64,000 bases of DNA, taken from assembly GCA_003313425.1 (NCBI GenBank), contig NHZP01000019.1:496001-560000 (forward strand), written 5' to 3'. The notes below the pieces were generated by a model. That model had not been told where the DNA came from, searched no databases, and worked only from the letters and a program-made list of their open reading frames with translations. The stretch's first letter is position 1. The number at the start of each line of letters is the position of its first letter. Source of the stretch: Pseudopyrenochaeta lycopersici (Eukaryota; Ascomycota; Dothideomycetes; Pleosporales; Pseudopyrenochaetaceae). The position numbers and the translations under genes are program-made. Shown here piece by piece: positions 12,624 through 24,339 of the stretch.

Positions 12624-12949
12624 CTACCTTTAGTAGCGATCTATGGCGACGCATCGACATTGAGGGTGAAAGGTCAAGCAAGAACTTAAACGAGATGGCT
12701 AGTGATGATCTCCTAGAGTGGCGCTGTTTTACCACGCTGATGAGATAGGGCCTATAACATGTTTTCTAGTAAATGTCAGGAGTTAGATTCGGTTATGACA
12801 TGAAATCTAGATTTCACTGTTATTATCACGGAGTAGATATGCCGCGAATTTGAAAAGCAATTCTTAATGAAGCTTCAAGGTCAGACATTTTCTACGCAAT
12901 CGCATTCTGCTAATAGCGGTTCAAACCCTACAACCTGCATACTTTTCCT
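12624..12949. other. 3' flank of broken P450, no gene seen
   Basis: Sequence between the P450 relic and the AT-rich island. No coding sequence recognised. Confidence 0.4.
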
Positions 12950-13660
12950 CTCGCAGCTGAAAGACTAAAAAAATTCACGCCTTAATAGCGCGCCTGGAAT
13001 CATAAAATTCCTACACAAATATATTTTAACTTCGTCTAGCACTAGAAAAAAAAATCCAAAAATATACAATAGCAGAGATTTACGCGTAGAGCATATACAT
13101 CCTTTTAACTTACCTTATAATTATATAGAAAATACTATTAGAAATAATAGATTTAGTATATATAATTATAGTACATATTTAGAAAAGCCTACTTAGTTAT
13201 CTTTCTTAATAATAATAACTATGATGCTTAAAAAGTAGCTATAAGTAAAGTTTAGCTTATTTATGTCAGGACACAGGTCTACTCCCACTGCGCCAGGCAA
13301 CCAAAAGGTAACAATGATCTGCTAAGTGCAGATCAAGCTGAGTAGAATAGTACTTAATGTCATACTGGTAGCCAGCCAGCGGCTCTCAGCGCTTAGTTCT
13401 TGGCCTGCAGTCCTTGAACCTCAGCTGTTAGCGTCCTCAGCGCTATAGCCTGACAATTTATAACTAAATTAGTTCTACTATATTAGTATTACTAAAGTAA
13501 TACTGTAAAAGAAGCTTTTATATATGTTTATTTGTTAGTTATATTTTAACTTTTCTTATATTTTTTTGTATTTTATATTAAGCTTTTCTAATGTTTCGCG
13601 CAAATCCCCGCTATTGTATGTTTTTATAAAAAAGATTCTGTGCTTGTATCTGCTTTCTGA
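12950..13660. repeat. AT-rich, RIP-like island (probable transposon relic)
   Basis: Two strongly AT-rich blocks (about 12960-13260 and 13440-13660), dominated by TA, AAT and TTA steps and with no open frame, enclose a block of ordinary composition (about 13264-13440). Fungal transposons mutated by repeat-induced point mutation look like this. No terminal repeats or coding motif could be recognised, so the class of element is unknown and the borders are approximate. Confidence 0.5.
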
Positions 13661-14161
13661 TGTATAGGTCTCTCAATTTCTTAACGGCATCATCAGGAAT
13701 AAGAGCGGATTGACTCAAGCGCCTATTTTTACACTAGTCCTCGAAGGATGCAAGATTATTGGCTGCTACATCCGTCACAGTTGCCGAATGGTGGCTGGAT
13801 ATGCACAACCACAGCGGCAAACCAAACCCGAAATAGATTTCTACACCAACACCACAACTCTGCCCTGTCCTACCAAGAGCCATGACGGGAGCCAACTTAG
13901 CGATGGCTCAAAAGAAAAGGCAATGTGAAACGTACGAAGCATACCTACCCTATCTCTTCTTCAGGAAGCGCTTGATACGCCAACCGCCCAAGCTGAAGTT
14001 CTGCCTCTGCTGATGGAATGATTGTAAGTATAAATCGAATGGCTAGTCTTCCATTCCGTAATGGTCGTGGTTCCCAGTCATTCGTTAGACCCTCTCGCTT
14101 CTCCAATAACTTCTTGATCTTAGATTCTATTCGTTAGCCTTTATCATCACTCTATCTGGTC
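13661..14161. other. Intergenic, no gene seen
   Basis: Composition returns to normal after the AT-rich island. A 72-residue open frame at 13710-13928 has no family resemblance. It is probably the 5' flank of the next gene. Confidence 0.4.
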
Positions 14162-15924
14162 ATGGACGTGTATACGGATCCTGAGGCGGCAACCTACAAA
14201 GCTTGGAAAATTTTCGAGTTTCCTTCCGAGCATGGCGACAAAATCGCTATTTCGGTCCCTAGCCCAGTTGCATTGACCCTCGCCACTGTCTATGCACTTC
14301 TCGTAACATACTTTTTCAACGCCCTTTGGAACGTCTTCTTCATGGAGTCATGATTACCGCCAAGAAAAGGAAAAGCCTCGCCTGGAACCTTGTCTTGACG
14401 GTGTTTTGGAACTCCGCCGAACCGGCTACCGCATCTTCGAACCTTTTCATTCATTTATATCGCATGGGAACCCAAAGAGGAATCAAAATGCGGGGCACGT
14501 CCCAAGTTCTAGGCTGGAGTCTTACCCTGTTGGCTTTCATTACCGCATTATCGAGTATCGCCGGTAGCGTACTCGTGCCGGCTCAGCTTATCTTAGGAAA
14601 TGTTGGACCCGTCAATCCTAGAGCAGTATGGCTGCCAGGTATTGCCGAGTTGGGGTCACTGTCACCTCAATATACCATGCAATTCAGCACAAACGCGGTG
14701 CGTGCTTTTGGGAGCGCTGAGGCCTCGAAAATCACTTTACGCAATAAAGTGTTCGTCTCAACGCCCCAGGTTACAGATCAGAGCACAACTGAAAGGCCGG
14801 ACTTTACAATCGATTACGGCTACAATCTCACAGGTGTCGAGCTGGGCATCCGTAACGAGTTCGGTTTCCTTCACTCTGTCAAAGGAAAGTGTTGGACTGA
14901 GTACAGCTGGTTGCATCATTCGGGGAATACAACCAGGGATTTCTACGACCCTTGGAACCTGGATATGAAAGAATACTTCTGGTTTGTGGAAGCGAATAAT
15001 GCCACGGGAATGTCAACGAAACTCGATCTCATGTCTGCAATACACCCGGATCACATCGAGAAAACCCCAATGAATGTTTCGTACGCCTTGATTTACAATA
15101 TAGCCCACATGCCGTCTTTCACAGAAAACAATGATCCTATGTACATGACAGAACGCCTCCCGCAAAATGAGAATGGCGGGAACATCTTCCCTTTCCGCAT
15201 CCGAGCGGAGCGACCCAGCTTGTCTTGCTGGCAAGAGTCGACGATGTGCATACGTGGGGAGTGTGGAGATTCTTCTATGCTTCTGGACAAGAACAAGGGT
15301 TTCCCACCGGGATTGACGATGCTCCTGTCCATAATGACTGTTCCCATGATCCTCGATGTGCCACAGGGCATCGGACCATCGGCGCTCATGTCATACTACA
15401 GCCCACTTCCTGGATCCATGGTAGATGCTGCTTCGAGCAAAACCTTTGATGACGTTGAGAGGATGATCCTAGGCGCATATCTCCTCTCGAGAAATATCCT
15501 GCGAGACACCACGATGTTGAAGCCTTTCTCTGGATTCACAAACAGTATCCGGAATGGCAAGGATGAAGTACTGCCCGGCACTGAATTTGTTCTGGAGACG
15601 AGGGCTATGACGGCACTCTCACTGCTAGTGCTGATCCTCGTTCCTGCATTCACTCTCTTCGTTGCCTTTCTCGCCGCAATCGGCAATGTATTCGCTCGTT
15701 ATGATCCAGAGAATTCTCAAAGGCTACGATGGCAGCGCGAGCGTATGGTTAACATGGCCACTCCAAGTCTCTACCGAGTCGCCAGTGAGAGTAATTATAA
15801 ACCCGATGAAAAATGGAGATACAAGAGCCACCTACATCCGGTTCCAATCAGCGAGCACGATGAAGTGTGTGAAGGGTTTCTAGGGTCAGAATGTGACAAT
15901 GGAAAGGTCTGTAATGATATGTAG
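14162..15924 (+). CDS. Multi-span membrane protein of unknown function, reading frame interrupted
   Basis: The start at 14162 (MDVYTDPEAATYKAW) leads into a first membrane helix (VALTLATVYALLVTYFF). The rest of the protein continues in a different frame to TAG at 15924. Two readings are possible. A 62-bp intron at 14303-14364 (GTAACA to CCAAG) restores phase and gives about 566 aa. Alternatively, a one-base loss near 14320-14350 broke a once-continuous frame; this fits the clearly membrane-like FFNALWNVFF that the intron would remove. A second helix (WSLTLLAFITALSSIAG) precedes a roughly 330-residue lumenal/extracellular domain with several N-glycosylation sequons. A C-terminal helix (LSLLVLILVPAFTLFVAFLA) and a short tail follow. 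I recognise it as a fungal membrane-protein type without a known function. Confidence 0.6.
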
Positions 15925-16241
15925 ACTGTGGCGGCCTGGTATCAGGACTTTTGTCTCAGGTCATAGTCTTTCTCTTTGAGTACCCAATTCGCAAGATTAC
16001 ACATTTCATTTCATCTCACCGGGACTTCAATTACGATCCCAAAGTTTGGTCTCATATTATCCCGCATTCGACATCATCGGGTGTTTCTTCCGAAAGCGTT
16101 CATTGGCAGTTCCATCATGGAGGCTAGTTGCTGCGGGGTAGCGACGCTTTTGTACCAACATATCCATCAGAGTATCACGATATTCAAGAAAAACTAATCC
16201 TATAACTAAACTCTCTCTTCAAACGTGAAAACATATTCGCA
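15925..16241. other. Intergenic spacer
   Basis: About 320 bp between two plus-strand genes. Nothing coding recognised. It serves as 3' flank and promoter of the Hsp31-like gene. Confidence 0.4.
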
Positions 16242-17080
16242 ATGGCACCTCCTCGTAAAGCCCTCATCGCCATCACGTCGGCACATGCCCCGCTCTATCC
16301 GGAAGGAAAGGAGACTGGTACGTATATATGCTAACATTCTGAAATCAGGATTCTAATTTATTCAAGGATTGTTCATCACTGAGGCTCTGCATCCATTCAA
16401 TGTGTTCAAAGCAGCGGGCTTCGAGGTCGACCTCGTCTCCGAAACTGGTAGCTATCAGCCGGACTGGCTTAGCCAACAGAAAGAATGGCTTCCAGAAGAA
16501 GACCGCAAGGTTTGGGAAGACCACAGCAGCGAGTTTCGCAGCAAGCTCGATAACCTTCTTAAACCCTCTGACGTGAATTGGAAAGATTATGGGCTGTTCT
16601 TCGCCTCAGCCGGTCACGCGTCGCTCATTGACTATCCCGACGCTAAAGGGCTTCAGTCTCTCGCATCAGAGATCTATGTTGGTAACAAGGGCATCCTATC
16701 TGCCGTGTGCCACGGCGGTGCAATCTTCCCAGGTGTACTTGACCCAGAAACCAAGAAGCCTATCATCTCAGGCAAGCGAGTGACAGGCTTCACGACCCAG
16801 GGTGAGGAAGAAGAAGGCGTATTGGACACCATCAAAGCCTGGAACCGACCCACCATCGAAGCCAGCGCCGCAAGCTCTGGAGCTCAGTATGTTAGTCCAC
16901 CAGGGCCTTGGGACAGTTTCGCTATCACAGATGGGAGAGTTGTGACGGGAGCAAATCCCGCAAGTGCGCACAAGGCAAGTATTTTTTTTTGTATGAACTG
17001 CATGTGAACTGTACACTAACTGTTTTATTTCACTATTTTAGACTGCTGAGGAAGCAGTGAAGGCATTTGATGCCTTGTAA
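16242..17080 (+). CDS. Hsp31-like DJ-1/PfpI family protein (glyoxalase III-type), 3 exons with a GC-AG intron
   Basis: About 240 aa, matching yeast Hsp31 along its length. Exons are 16242-16317, 16367-16974 and 17042-17080. Members are glutathione-independent glyoxalases (methylglyoxal to lactate) and chaperones of the cytosol. The catalytic cysteine lies in the nucleophile elbow AVCHGG (Cys about 140, His 141). The acidic partner is in FITEALHPF (Glu about 31), and there is an ASAGHASLIDYP motif before it. GPWDSFAITDGRVVTGANPASAH is also family-typical (positions about 16909-16971). The second intron starts with GCAAGT rather than GT; skipping it keeps the C-terminal helix TAEEAVKAFDAL, while reading through would end the protein within 11 codons of the splice site. 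Enzymatic role is by family. Confidence 0.88.
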
Positions 17081-17806
17081 GGCTCGTAGAGTACATATAA
17101 GCCCCAACAGAGGCACAACTCATACATTGAGTATCACGGCTGTACCACCCACTGCAGAATCATACAACCTACCTTCCTGTATTCTGAATGGCACACAGGT
17201 AACAATCATTCATCTTGGTTTTAGTAGAAATAGTTTGCAAGGGGTTGCGATAACATGTGTTTATTAGATCACATTGCAGTAGTAGTTGAAAGGGGCGACA
17301 TGAACTTGGACAAGGCTTGAGAAAAGAACCGTCCCCTCTTCTCATTGTTTGAATTACTCGATGAGTCTAGGCTTAAGTAAAGAATCCAAAAGTCTTTCTT
17401 GAAATTGAACTCCTCGATTCAGATATAACCTTAATTCCACCGACTGAGAGCATACGGACTCTCGGTGCCATCAGCATTTGAACGGAGAGATACAAGAGCA
17501 GCTCTCTACTTTATTTAGGCGCCTTCGTTTTTCAACGAATGTAGTTGATGGATGGCGATGACAATGATCCTTGTAATTGCCCTTCGGTCCTTCAGCCCTT
17601 CAGTTGCATATCCACCAGGGTCCACACCGCTAGCGCCTTCCCAGATTAGCCCAGCTGGGCAAGGTACCCAATGCGGAAGGCGGAGTCATACGGGCTGCAC
17701 CTATGACTTCCGCATCTTACCGCTGATGTTGCTACGAGCATATAAAAGAAAGAGAAATATCTTTCATGAAACTGAATTCATCAACTGTTGTAAAAACTGA
17801 GTCGAG
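17081..17806. other. Intergenic, no gene seen
   Basis: About 0.7 kb between two plus-strand genes, with a TATA-like ATATAAAA at about 17740 close to the next start. No coding sequence recognised. Confidence 0.4.
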
Positions 17807-18541
17807 ATGTCCAACCCAAGTGAGAATTCCTCTTGTCCATCCACATGTTCAATGAGCTTACGAAATGCAGCCCCCGAAAACCTCAAAGCCCGTATGAAAG
17901 AATCATATGATGCTATTTCTGAAACATATAACATCAAGTTTACCAGCGCGGATGACCACATACGACTGGAGTACTTGAGCCGCCTCTTTGCACAGCTGCA
18001 CTCCACTGGCAAGGATGCAGCGACAGTCTTGGAGCTCGGCTGCGGTGCAGGTGTACCCGCGACGAAATATCTCTTGCAGAGCGAGAAGCCGCTCATTCAT
18101 GTCACTGGGAACGACCTCTCCACTGCTCAGCTCGATCGCGCACGCGCAAACCTTGCGGACTATGCCGAGAGACTGACGTTCGTGGAAGGTGATATGCTCA
18201 GCCTGTCCTTCCCCGACAACAGCTTCGACGCTGTAACCGGATTCTATAGTATCATTCATCTGCCACGTGAGGAACAGACCCAGCTTATGCACAAGGTCGC
18301 CCAGTGGCTCAAGCCTGGTGGCCACTTCCTAGCAAACTTCGGGGCAGAGGAGTTCGCGACCTTAGAGGACGAGAAATGGCTGGGCCACGAGAAAGGATGG
18401 ATGTACTGGAGTGGATGGGGCGAGGAGAAAAGCGTGAAAATGGTCGAAGAGGCTGGGTTGAAGGTCTTGGATAGGGAGCTACGGCAAGCTGTTGGTGATG
18501 CCAAGTTCGTGTGGATTTTGGCGAAAAAAGACGACGTCTGA
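17807..18541 (+). CDS. Class I SAM-dependent methyltransferase
   Basis: Intronless, 244 aa. Rossmann-type methyltransferase (Methyltransf_11/25-like). Motif I VLELGCGAGVP is at residues about 74-83. The acidic loop in HVTGNDLSTAQLDRAR ends strand 2, FVEGDMLSLSFPDNSFDAV covers motifs II-III, and LKPGGHFLANF is the post-motif strand. The N-terminal 20 residues are Ser/Cys-rich and disordered-looking. Substrate unknown; small-molecule methylation is likely from the domain type. It sits tail-to-tail with the Zn2Cys6 gene and could belong to the same local set, but that is inference. Confidence 0.85.
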   Translation: MSNPSENSSCPSTCSMSLRNAAPENLKARMKESYDAISETYNIKFTSADDHIRLEYLSRLFAQLHSTGKDAATVLELGCGAGVPATKYLLQSEKPLIHVTGNDLSTAQLDRARANLADYAERLTFVEGDMLSLSFPDNSFDAVTGFYSIIHLPREEQTQLMHKVAQWLKPGGHFLANFGAEEFATLEDEKWLGHEKGWMYWSGWGEEKSVKMVEEAGLKVLDRELRQAVGDAKFVWILAKKDDV

Positions 18542-18986
18542 TACTCTGTACAATGATAACTGAAGCTTGTAATCGAAGACTTTCGGAGTACACTGAACAA
18601 TTTAATGATTGCTTGAAGCACGCTGGCTGAGTTATTGACAATGCGGTATTGGCGAAATGAATGAAACCTGCATAGTATGAGGTGCTGGTTTGCTTGCAGT
18701 TGCGCGCAGGCCCAGATGATTGGAGAGTCCCAATTCCACGAGTATATTACTTGACAGTAACCTTCTATTCTGAACCATAGGGTATGCTGGACAAGGAATA
18801 TTGTTTCATCGAGTGGGTCAAGAGGCTGCTGAACAGACAATGGGTAAGCACACAATCTTCCACTACTATGAGTCATCCCACGGTCTGACCAGATGGTTTG
18901 ATTGTGGATTTTGCAAATGTGATATATAATGGTGTAATCCATGCGATTCGCTGAGGAAATACTATTTGTACATGTACAATAGGAAA
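18542..18986. other. Convergent intergenic spacer
   Basis: Lies between the stops of the methyltransferase and the Zn2Cys6 gene. Nothing coding recognised. Confidence 0.4.
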
Positions 18987-21691
18987 TTACTGCCATTTAA
19001 ATGCATCTCCAGGTAAGAAGAAATTTGTGTCTTCAAAAGTGATCACACGATCCATGTCCAGAAAATGCGAGTCCATGAAAGCATCCGACAGGTTGAGCAG
19101 TGACCGGTCCTGTACAGTTTGGTTGTTGTTTGCTGCCACATCTAATGGACGGAATTGGGTATTCGCAGGACCAGGAGTTGATGGGACATTCGTGCCCATC
19201 TGGAACTGGGGTTGGCCATGGCTCATATAGGTACTTGGGTCCTGTGGTGGTGGATATGGCACCCCGTTAGGCGAGAGAGTACTCGGGAGGTGCACTTGGT
19301 GTTGTTCATAACCAGATGGAGATAGTGCGGTCGTGGTGCGAGCCGTGGCCGTGGACTGCTTCCTTCTAGGGCTGAACGCTGAGCGAGAACTATTGAAGCT
19401 GTTTGCACGCACATGACTTGCTATGAGGGAGCGGTCATGAACAAAGCTTCCAGAGCGGTGTGACGTTGCTGAGAATGTTGGGCTAAAGTAGGGCTGTGGA
19501 GCGAGCGACAAATTTGAATGATCGTAAAAATCAAATCTGAAATGTGTGTCGTGTTCATAGGCTTTCTGTAGTTGCTCCAGATGGTGGGCATAAATGCCAG
19601 CTTGGTTACTAGGTCCTTCAGCCGGAAATGCATTGTCTCTGTTTCCAGGTCTTGCTTCCCATCTATTCGACATTTCCCAAAGATCACGCGTCAGCCGCTG
19701 AAACTCTGGTCGAAGTGGTCGGTTTGTAGCATGGTGTTCGAAGAGCAGAGCCTTTGCAGCAACGAAGGCGCAAAAAGAGAACTGCACATTGACGAATGGT
19801 ATCGGCGAATGCGCGAGGAATTTGCTGACAATATTGGACGTTTCAACCGCAGCGAGTTCGCATGTCTGGGCGCTGCATTCCTTCGGCAACGCAACATATG
19901 CGTTCCAGCTCTTTGGCGGGTACGCAATAGGGTGATGGAGCAGAATCATCGATGTGTTATGCGTAATATGTGCAAGCGTGAGATTGGGATCCATATCAAC
20001 AACGGTTCTATCCGCAGAGATGTTTGAATCTTTCCACCGCGTTGGGAGGAACAGCTTCCACTGCACGAGCCTCAAGTCGAGCTCTTTGAAGCGAGTCAAC
20101 CAGCTGACTGCATGCTCCTTATCTTGCCAGTTAATTCTCTGCTGCAAGAAGAATGTGGTGACCTGGCTAAGGCTTTCAGTTGCTTCGACACAATAAGCAA
20201 ATGCGCCCAGCTTGGATGCATCGATGTAGCCGTTTGCCGAATTCGGACTGGCGCCCTGAGGTTGTTCAATCGCAGGGTCCTCTTCATTGTACTGAGCTGG
20301 CACGTTTGCTAGGGAGCGGCCAATTCTTGCCGCTGCTTTATTCCAAATACCAAAATATGGTGTGGTGACAGGCTCTTCGCGAGTGAAATAGCCACCGTCT
20401 GCTGGCAGTCTTCTGTGGACATCATCAGCTGTGAGGCTGGTATTCCAGCCAGTTGACACTGAGCAGAAGCGGTCGAGCAAAAAGATGATCCAGAACAACC
20501 TTCGACGCTCCTCTAGTTCGGTCCAGTCATTGGAAGGCGTCACTAGACGCACTGGTGTCATGAGCGAGCCGGACTGGGATGTTGAGGGCTCGGTGGTTAG
20601 TTGCAAGTAATCGATTGTCCTTGTCAGAGAGCCGATCAAGGGCCACGCTTTCTGACTCTGGCCGTCATTGAGCTGCATACGATTAGCTAGAGATAGCGCT
20701 GAAAAGTCCACTACTTACAAAATCGAATACGATGAAGATGAGCGCCTGTAGGCTCTCTACTGAAACACTGCGTATTGAATATGTCTCCACAATCAAGCGT
20801 GAGATTGATGTCTGTTGGAGGATCTGATCGTTGTCCAGAAAGAGCACATCTGGGTCCATGTGCCGCAATGAAACTGCTACCAATGCATGGAGGACTAGAT
20901 CCAAGCCTTCTCTTGGGCCTTCTCGCACACGTTTCTGCAGTCGTTGCTTGTGAATGTACGGGATCCAGTGATGAAACGAGATACAGAAGAAATCTACAAC
21001 CTTCTCCAGAAGCGGCTGGGGCGGTAGGTGCTGTGCGATGTCGGTGCCTTCGAGGCTGTATAGCAGGCCTTCGCTTATCGGCTGAGCAACTTTACGTTTC
21101 AAGGGATTGTTTGGAGGCCGCTCTTGTTCTTGAGATTTTGGAGTTTCAGGTACAGCATAGCTCAAGTATTGTTCTTCAGAAGGCGCATTGGCGCGATTGG
21201 TGTTTTGTTCCTCTACTTGGGGCACAGGTTCCCTCTCGCCACCGCCGTTTTCGCTTAAAAAGCCACGGCCGTTATGGGCGGCGCCATCAGCATCAAGGTA
21301 CTGAGGTCGCACGTTTCCAGCCTCATCGAGCAGTATTTGTTCAAGGAACGCTACTACGCGTGAGTCTTGACTGATGATGGGCTGCTGCGGCACTTACCAA
21401 CGCGACGCGTCAATGCCTCAACAGCTCCTGGTTTCAATCCAGGCTTCTGCTTGGGCTGGTAAACACATTCGGTGGCTGTAACGGCGGTCAGAAAAAGCAA
21501 AATACTAGGAGGGTTGGACACTTACAGAGCCTCAAACAATGCGAACACGTCGGTGTCTCTCGCGAACACCGCAATTTGCGCTTCTTACAGGATGCGCATG
21601 CGGGAACATCATCTCCTACAGAAGTAGGTCCATCGTCGTCGCCAGCGTGGCTTCCGTTGCCCACCGAGTAATTGGTCCACCCAGCCGACAT
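18987..21691 (-). CDS. Zn2Cys6 transcription factor with fungal-specific domain (4 exons)
   Basis: About 854 aa. Exons are 21526-21691, 21398-21475, 20719-21353 and 18987-20672, and all phases close. The first ATG in frame is at 21691. The binuclear zinc cluster fits C-x2-C-x6-C-x6-C-x2-C-x6-C ([11 protein letters not shown], then CSHC, then the last Cys in STEC), but the sixth cysteine is in exon 2, so the finger exists only after splicing. A basic/Lys-Pro linker follows ([12 protein letters not shown]). The middle homology region has [19 protein letters not shown] at about residue 350, typical of fungal_trans. The C-terminal third is Ser/Pro/Gln-rich and disordered, with an acidic end that could activate transcription. 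It is divergent from the DUF2264 gene at 22188 with a 0.5-kb shared promoter. Target genes unknown. Confidence 0.88.
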
Positions 21692-22187
21692 CTGCGCGAC
21701 ATCCCAAACTTCTGTTGACAACGAGGAATTGTGGAGGAGTGCAGCGGGCGGGCATCGGGCTAATTAAGCTTTCTCCACACGAACCCCGCGACACTAACCT
21801 TCATTTCGGCTCCGCAGCCCACATGAAAGACTGTCCAGTTCTACGGAAAAGAGCTGTTCAAAAGAAGCTTTATGGAAGAATTCCGACAACGCCTGACCAC
21901 TAAAAGCGGAGCGGATGCTCTACCAAAACGGTCAAGGTTGATTTACGCGCCGTGATTGAAGCTGCTTTCACCCACCGTCCAAGCCGTGATGCGAAATCTG
22001 ACGCGTCCGATGACCCAGATACGATGCAGTGAAAGTTTAATTCACTTGTTCTTGCCCTCCTACCCGTTTGATTTGGCATTGGCAGACACCGGATATATTA
22101 TTTCGGGTGCACGCCGTTCGACCGGACGCTGGCCGAACGCCTCTGGTGATCTCAATCATACCAATCCTGGAGACCCTTGCCTACACA
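21692..22187. promoter_or_regulatory. Divergent promoter between Zn2Cys6 gene and DUF2264 gene
   Basis: A 496-bp interval between the two start codons, so it must hold both promoters. CGG triplets, the core half-site of Zn2Cys6 proteins, occur, but no convincing inverted or everted pair was established by eye. Confidence 0.4.
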
Positions 22188-24339
22188 ATGCCTCCACTTC
22201 AAGACTTCTCGAATAACCCCTTCAGGACGTATGGGGACTTCACAACTGCCAGCAAAGCTTTGCTTCGCGCCCTCAAGCCGTACCAATCACCAGGCGGAGC
22301 GCGCATAAAGCTCCCGCTGGCGACTGGCACTCACTTCGATGATGTCGCTGCACAGCTCGAAGGCTATGCCCGCCCCCTTTGGGCTGTTGGCACCCTCATG
22401 CACTCAAAAATAGTAACACCAGACGAGTTTGAAGAGTTGATTGAGCCGTATGTCAGAGGCCTAGCCAATGGCACGGATCCGGATCACCCTGAGTACTGGG
22501 GACCAGTTGTTCTGCGGGATCAGAGAATGGTAGAGATGGAGATCATTTCTTTTGCGCTACTTTCCGCGCCAGACACCATGTTCAACGCCCAAACCGAACA
22601 GGCAAAGAAGAATATTACGGAGTGGCTCAAGACAATCAACGGCAAAGACTTCCCTGTGACAAATTGGCTTTGGTTCCGTGTCATGACAAACCTGGCGCTT
22701 ATCAAAGTCTGCGGTGTGCCCCAAGCCGACGTTTTGGACGCGATGAAGGCAGACCTCGATCTTATGGAGCAGTTTTACCTCGACAACGGCTGGGCCGCGG
22801 ATGGAATATGGAGCGACCAAGGGAGGCAAGCTGATTACTATTCTGGAAGCTTCGCCATCCAGTTCTCGCAGCTGATATACGTGAAAATGGCAAAAGATCT
22901 AGATCCAGAGCGGTGTGAAAGGTTTCGAAATCGCGCTATACAGTTCGCCTCGTCGTTCTGGCAGTACTTTGATAGCAACGGTGCGGAAACATTGTCTTTT
23001 GAATTAAACGCATCGCTAATGTAGCACAGGGGCAGCAATTCCGTTCGGGCGCAGCCTAACATATCGCTTCGCATTCGCTGGGTTCTGGTCTGCTATCGCA
23101 TTCGCAGAGGTTGAACTCACAGGTGACTGGAAAGACCCAGGAGTTAGTCGGGGTATTCTATTACGCCACTTCCGCTGGTGGAGCGAGAAGCACGATTTGT
23201 TCAACATCGATGGCACTCTTACGATTGGCTTCACCTATCCCAACATGTACATGAGTGAGGATTACAACAGTCCTCAATCGACATACTGGGCTATGAAATC
23301 TTTCCTTGCACTTGGGCTTCCAGAAACCCATTCTTTTTGGACAGCTGAGGAGAAACCGCTTCCCAAGTCAATCAGCACGGTAACTCCAATCAAACCACCG
23401 ATGCACATTCTCTGCAATGAGCCAAATCACCATTTTCTTCTCTCGATGGGACAGTTCTGTCCATGGCCCCTGAAAGCAACAGAAGCCAAGTACGGCAAAT
23501 TTGCATATTCTTCACAGTTCGGCTTCAGTGTTCCCACTGGCCCACTTATCCAACAAATAGCCCCAGACAGCACTCTTGCTCTCAGCAAAGATGGGGGCGA
23601 TACTTGGCGTGTGCCATGGAAACTTGGTGGGAATCACTTAAAATGGGGCAATGCGGAGCTTCGCTGCGATGGTAACATTTCAGAATCTGCACCGACCTTG
23701 TCAGCGAAATGGAAACCCTGGGCTGATGCAGATATTGAAGTGCTTACATACCTGGTTGCACCGAGCAAGCGCTGGCCAGATTGGTATGTGCGCTGGCACT
23801 CGATCACGAATAACGGGCCGAACGATGTGAAGATACATGCTGTTCAGGGTGGATTTGCGATCCAAGGACGCGGGCAGAAATTCGGTGAAGTGCTTCCTGC
23901 ATTTACAGATGTCGGTAGCCTCACCAGCACCAGAAACCACGGCACACAGACTTTTCCGGAAGGCACACTTCACACCGCCGACGGAGTTCTGATCTGCTCC
24001 AATGCGGGTGCGAGCGGTATCCGCTCCATCCACGCAAATTCGCATCAGGATATGGAAGATTCTTCTGTAGCAGAAGTACAACCCGAAGCCCTGAAGCCGG
24101 ATGCGAATACGAATCTGATATGGCAACGGACGTTGATTCCAACCATCAAGCTGGAGACGAAGCCCTCTTCACGGACTGTCACATTTGGATCTGCCGTTTT
24201 TGCATTGGCTAGAACGAAGGACAGAGAGGAGCGGTATGCAAGCTTAGATATCAAGAAGCTATGGGATGATGTCCCTGTTGTTCACGACGGAAAGGGATTC
24301 AAAGATGGACCAGGGAGTCACTACATCAAACTCGGATAG
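22188..24339 (+). CDS. DUF2264 domain protein (2 exons)
   Basis: About 700 aa. Exons are 22188-22980 and 23030-24339; the 49-bp intron (GTGCGG to CACAG) joins YFDSNG to AAIPFGRSLTYRFAF. It matches the DUF2264 family along its length: the N-terminal helical part has RPLWAVGTLM, the central part has GWAADGIWSDQGRQADYYSG and FTYPNMYMSEDYNSPQSTYW, and the C-terminal half is beta-rich. The first half has the look of an (alpha/alpha)-barrel carbohydrate-active enzyme, and the family is often placed near polysaccharide-degradation genes, but the reaction is not established. No signal peptide is visible. It is divergently paired with the Zn2Cys6 regulator, a candidate for controlling it. Confidence 0.87.

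Noticed and set aside
20775..21374. 199-codon plus-strand open frame over the Zn2Cys6 gene
   Set aside because: Shadow of exon 3 of the regulator; composition is not protein-like.
9081..24339. A secondary-metabolite biosynthetic cluster (P450s, methyltransferase, Zn2Cys6 factor)
   Set aside because: No polyketide synthase, peptide synthetase, terpene cyclase or other backbone enzyme is present, and one P450 is broken.
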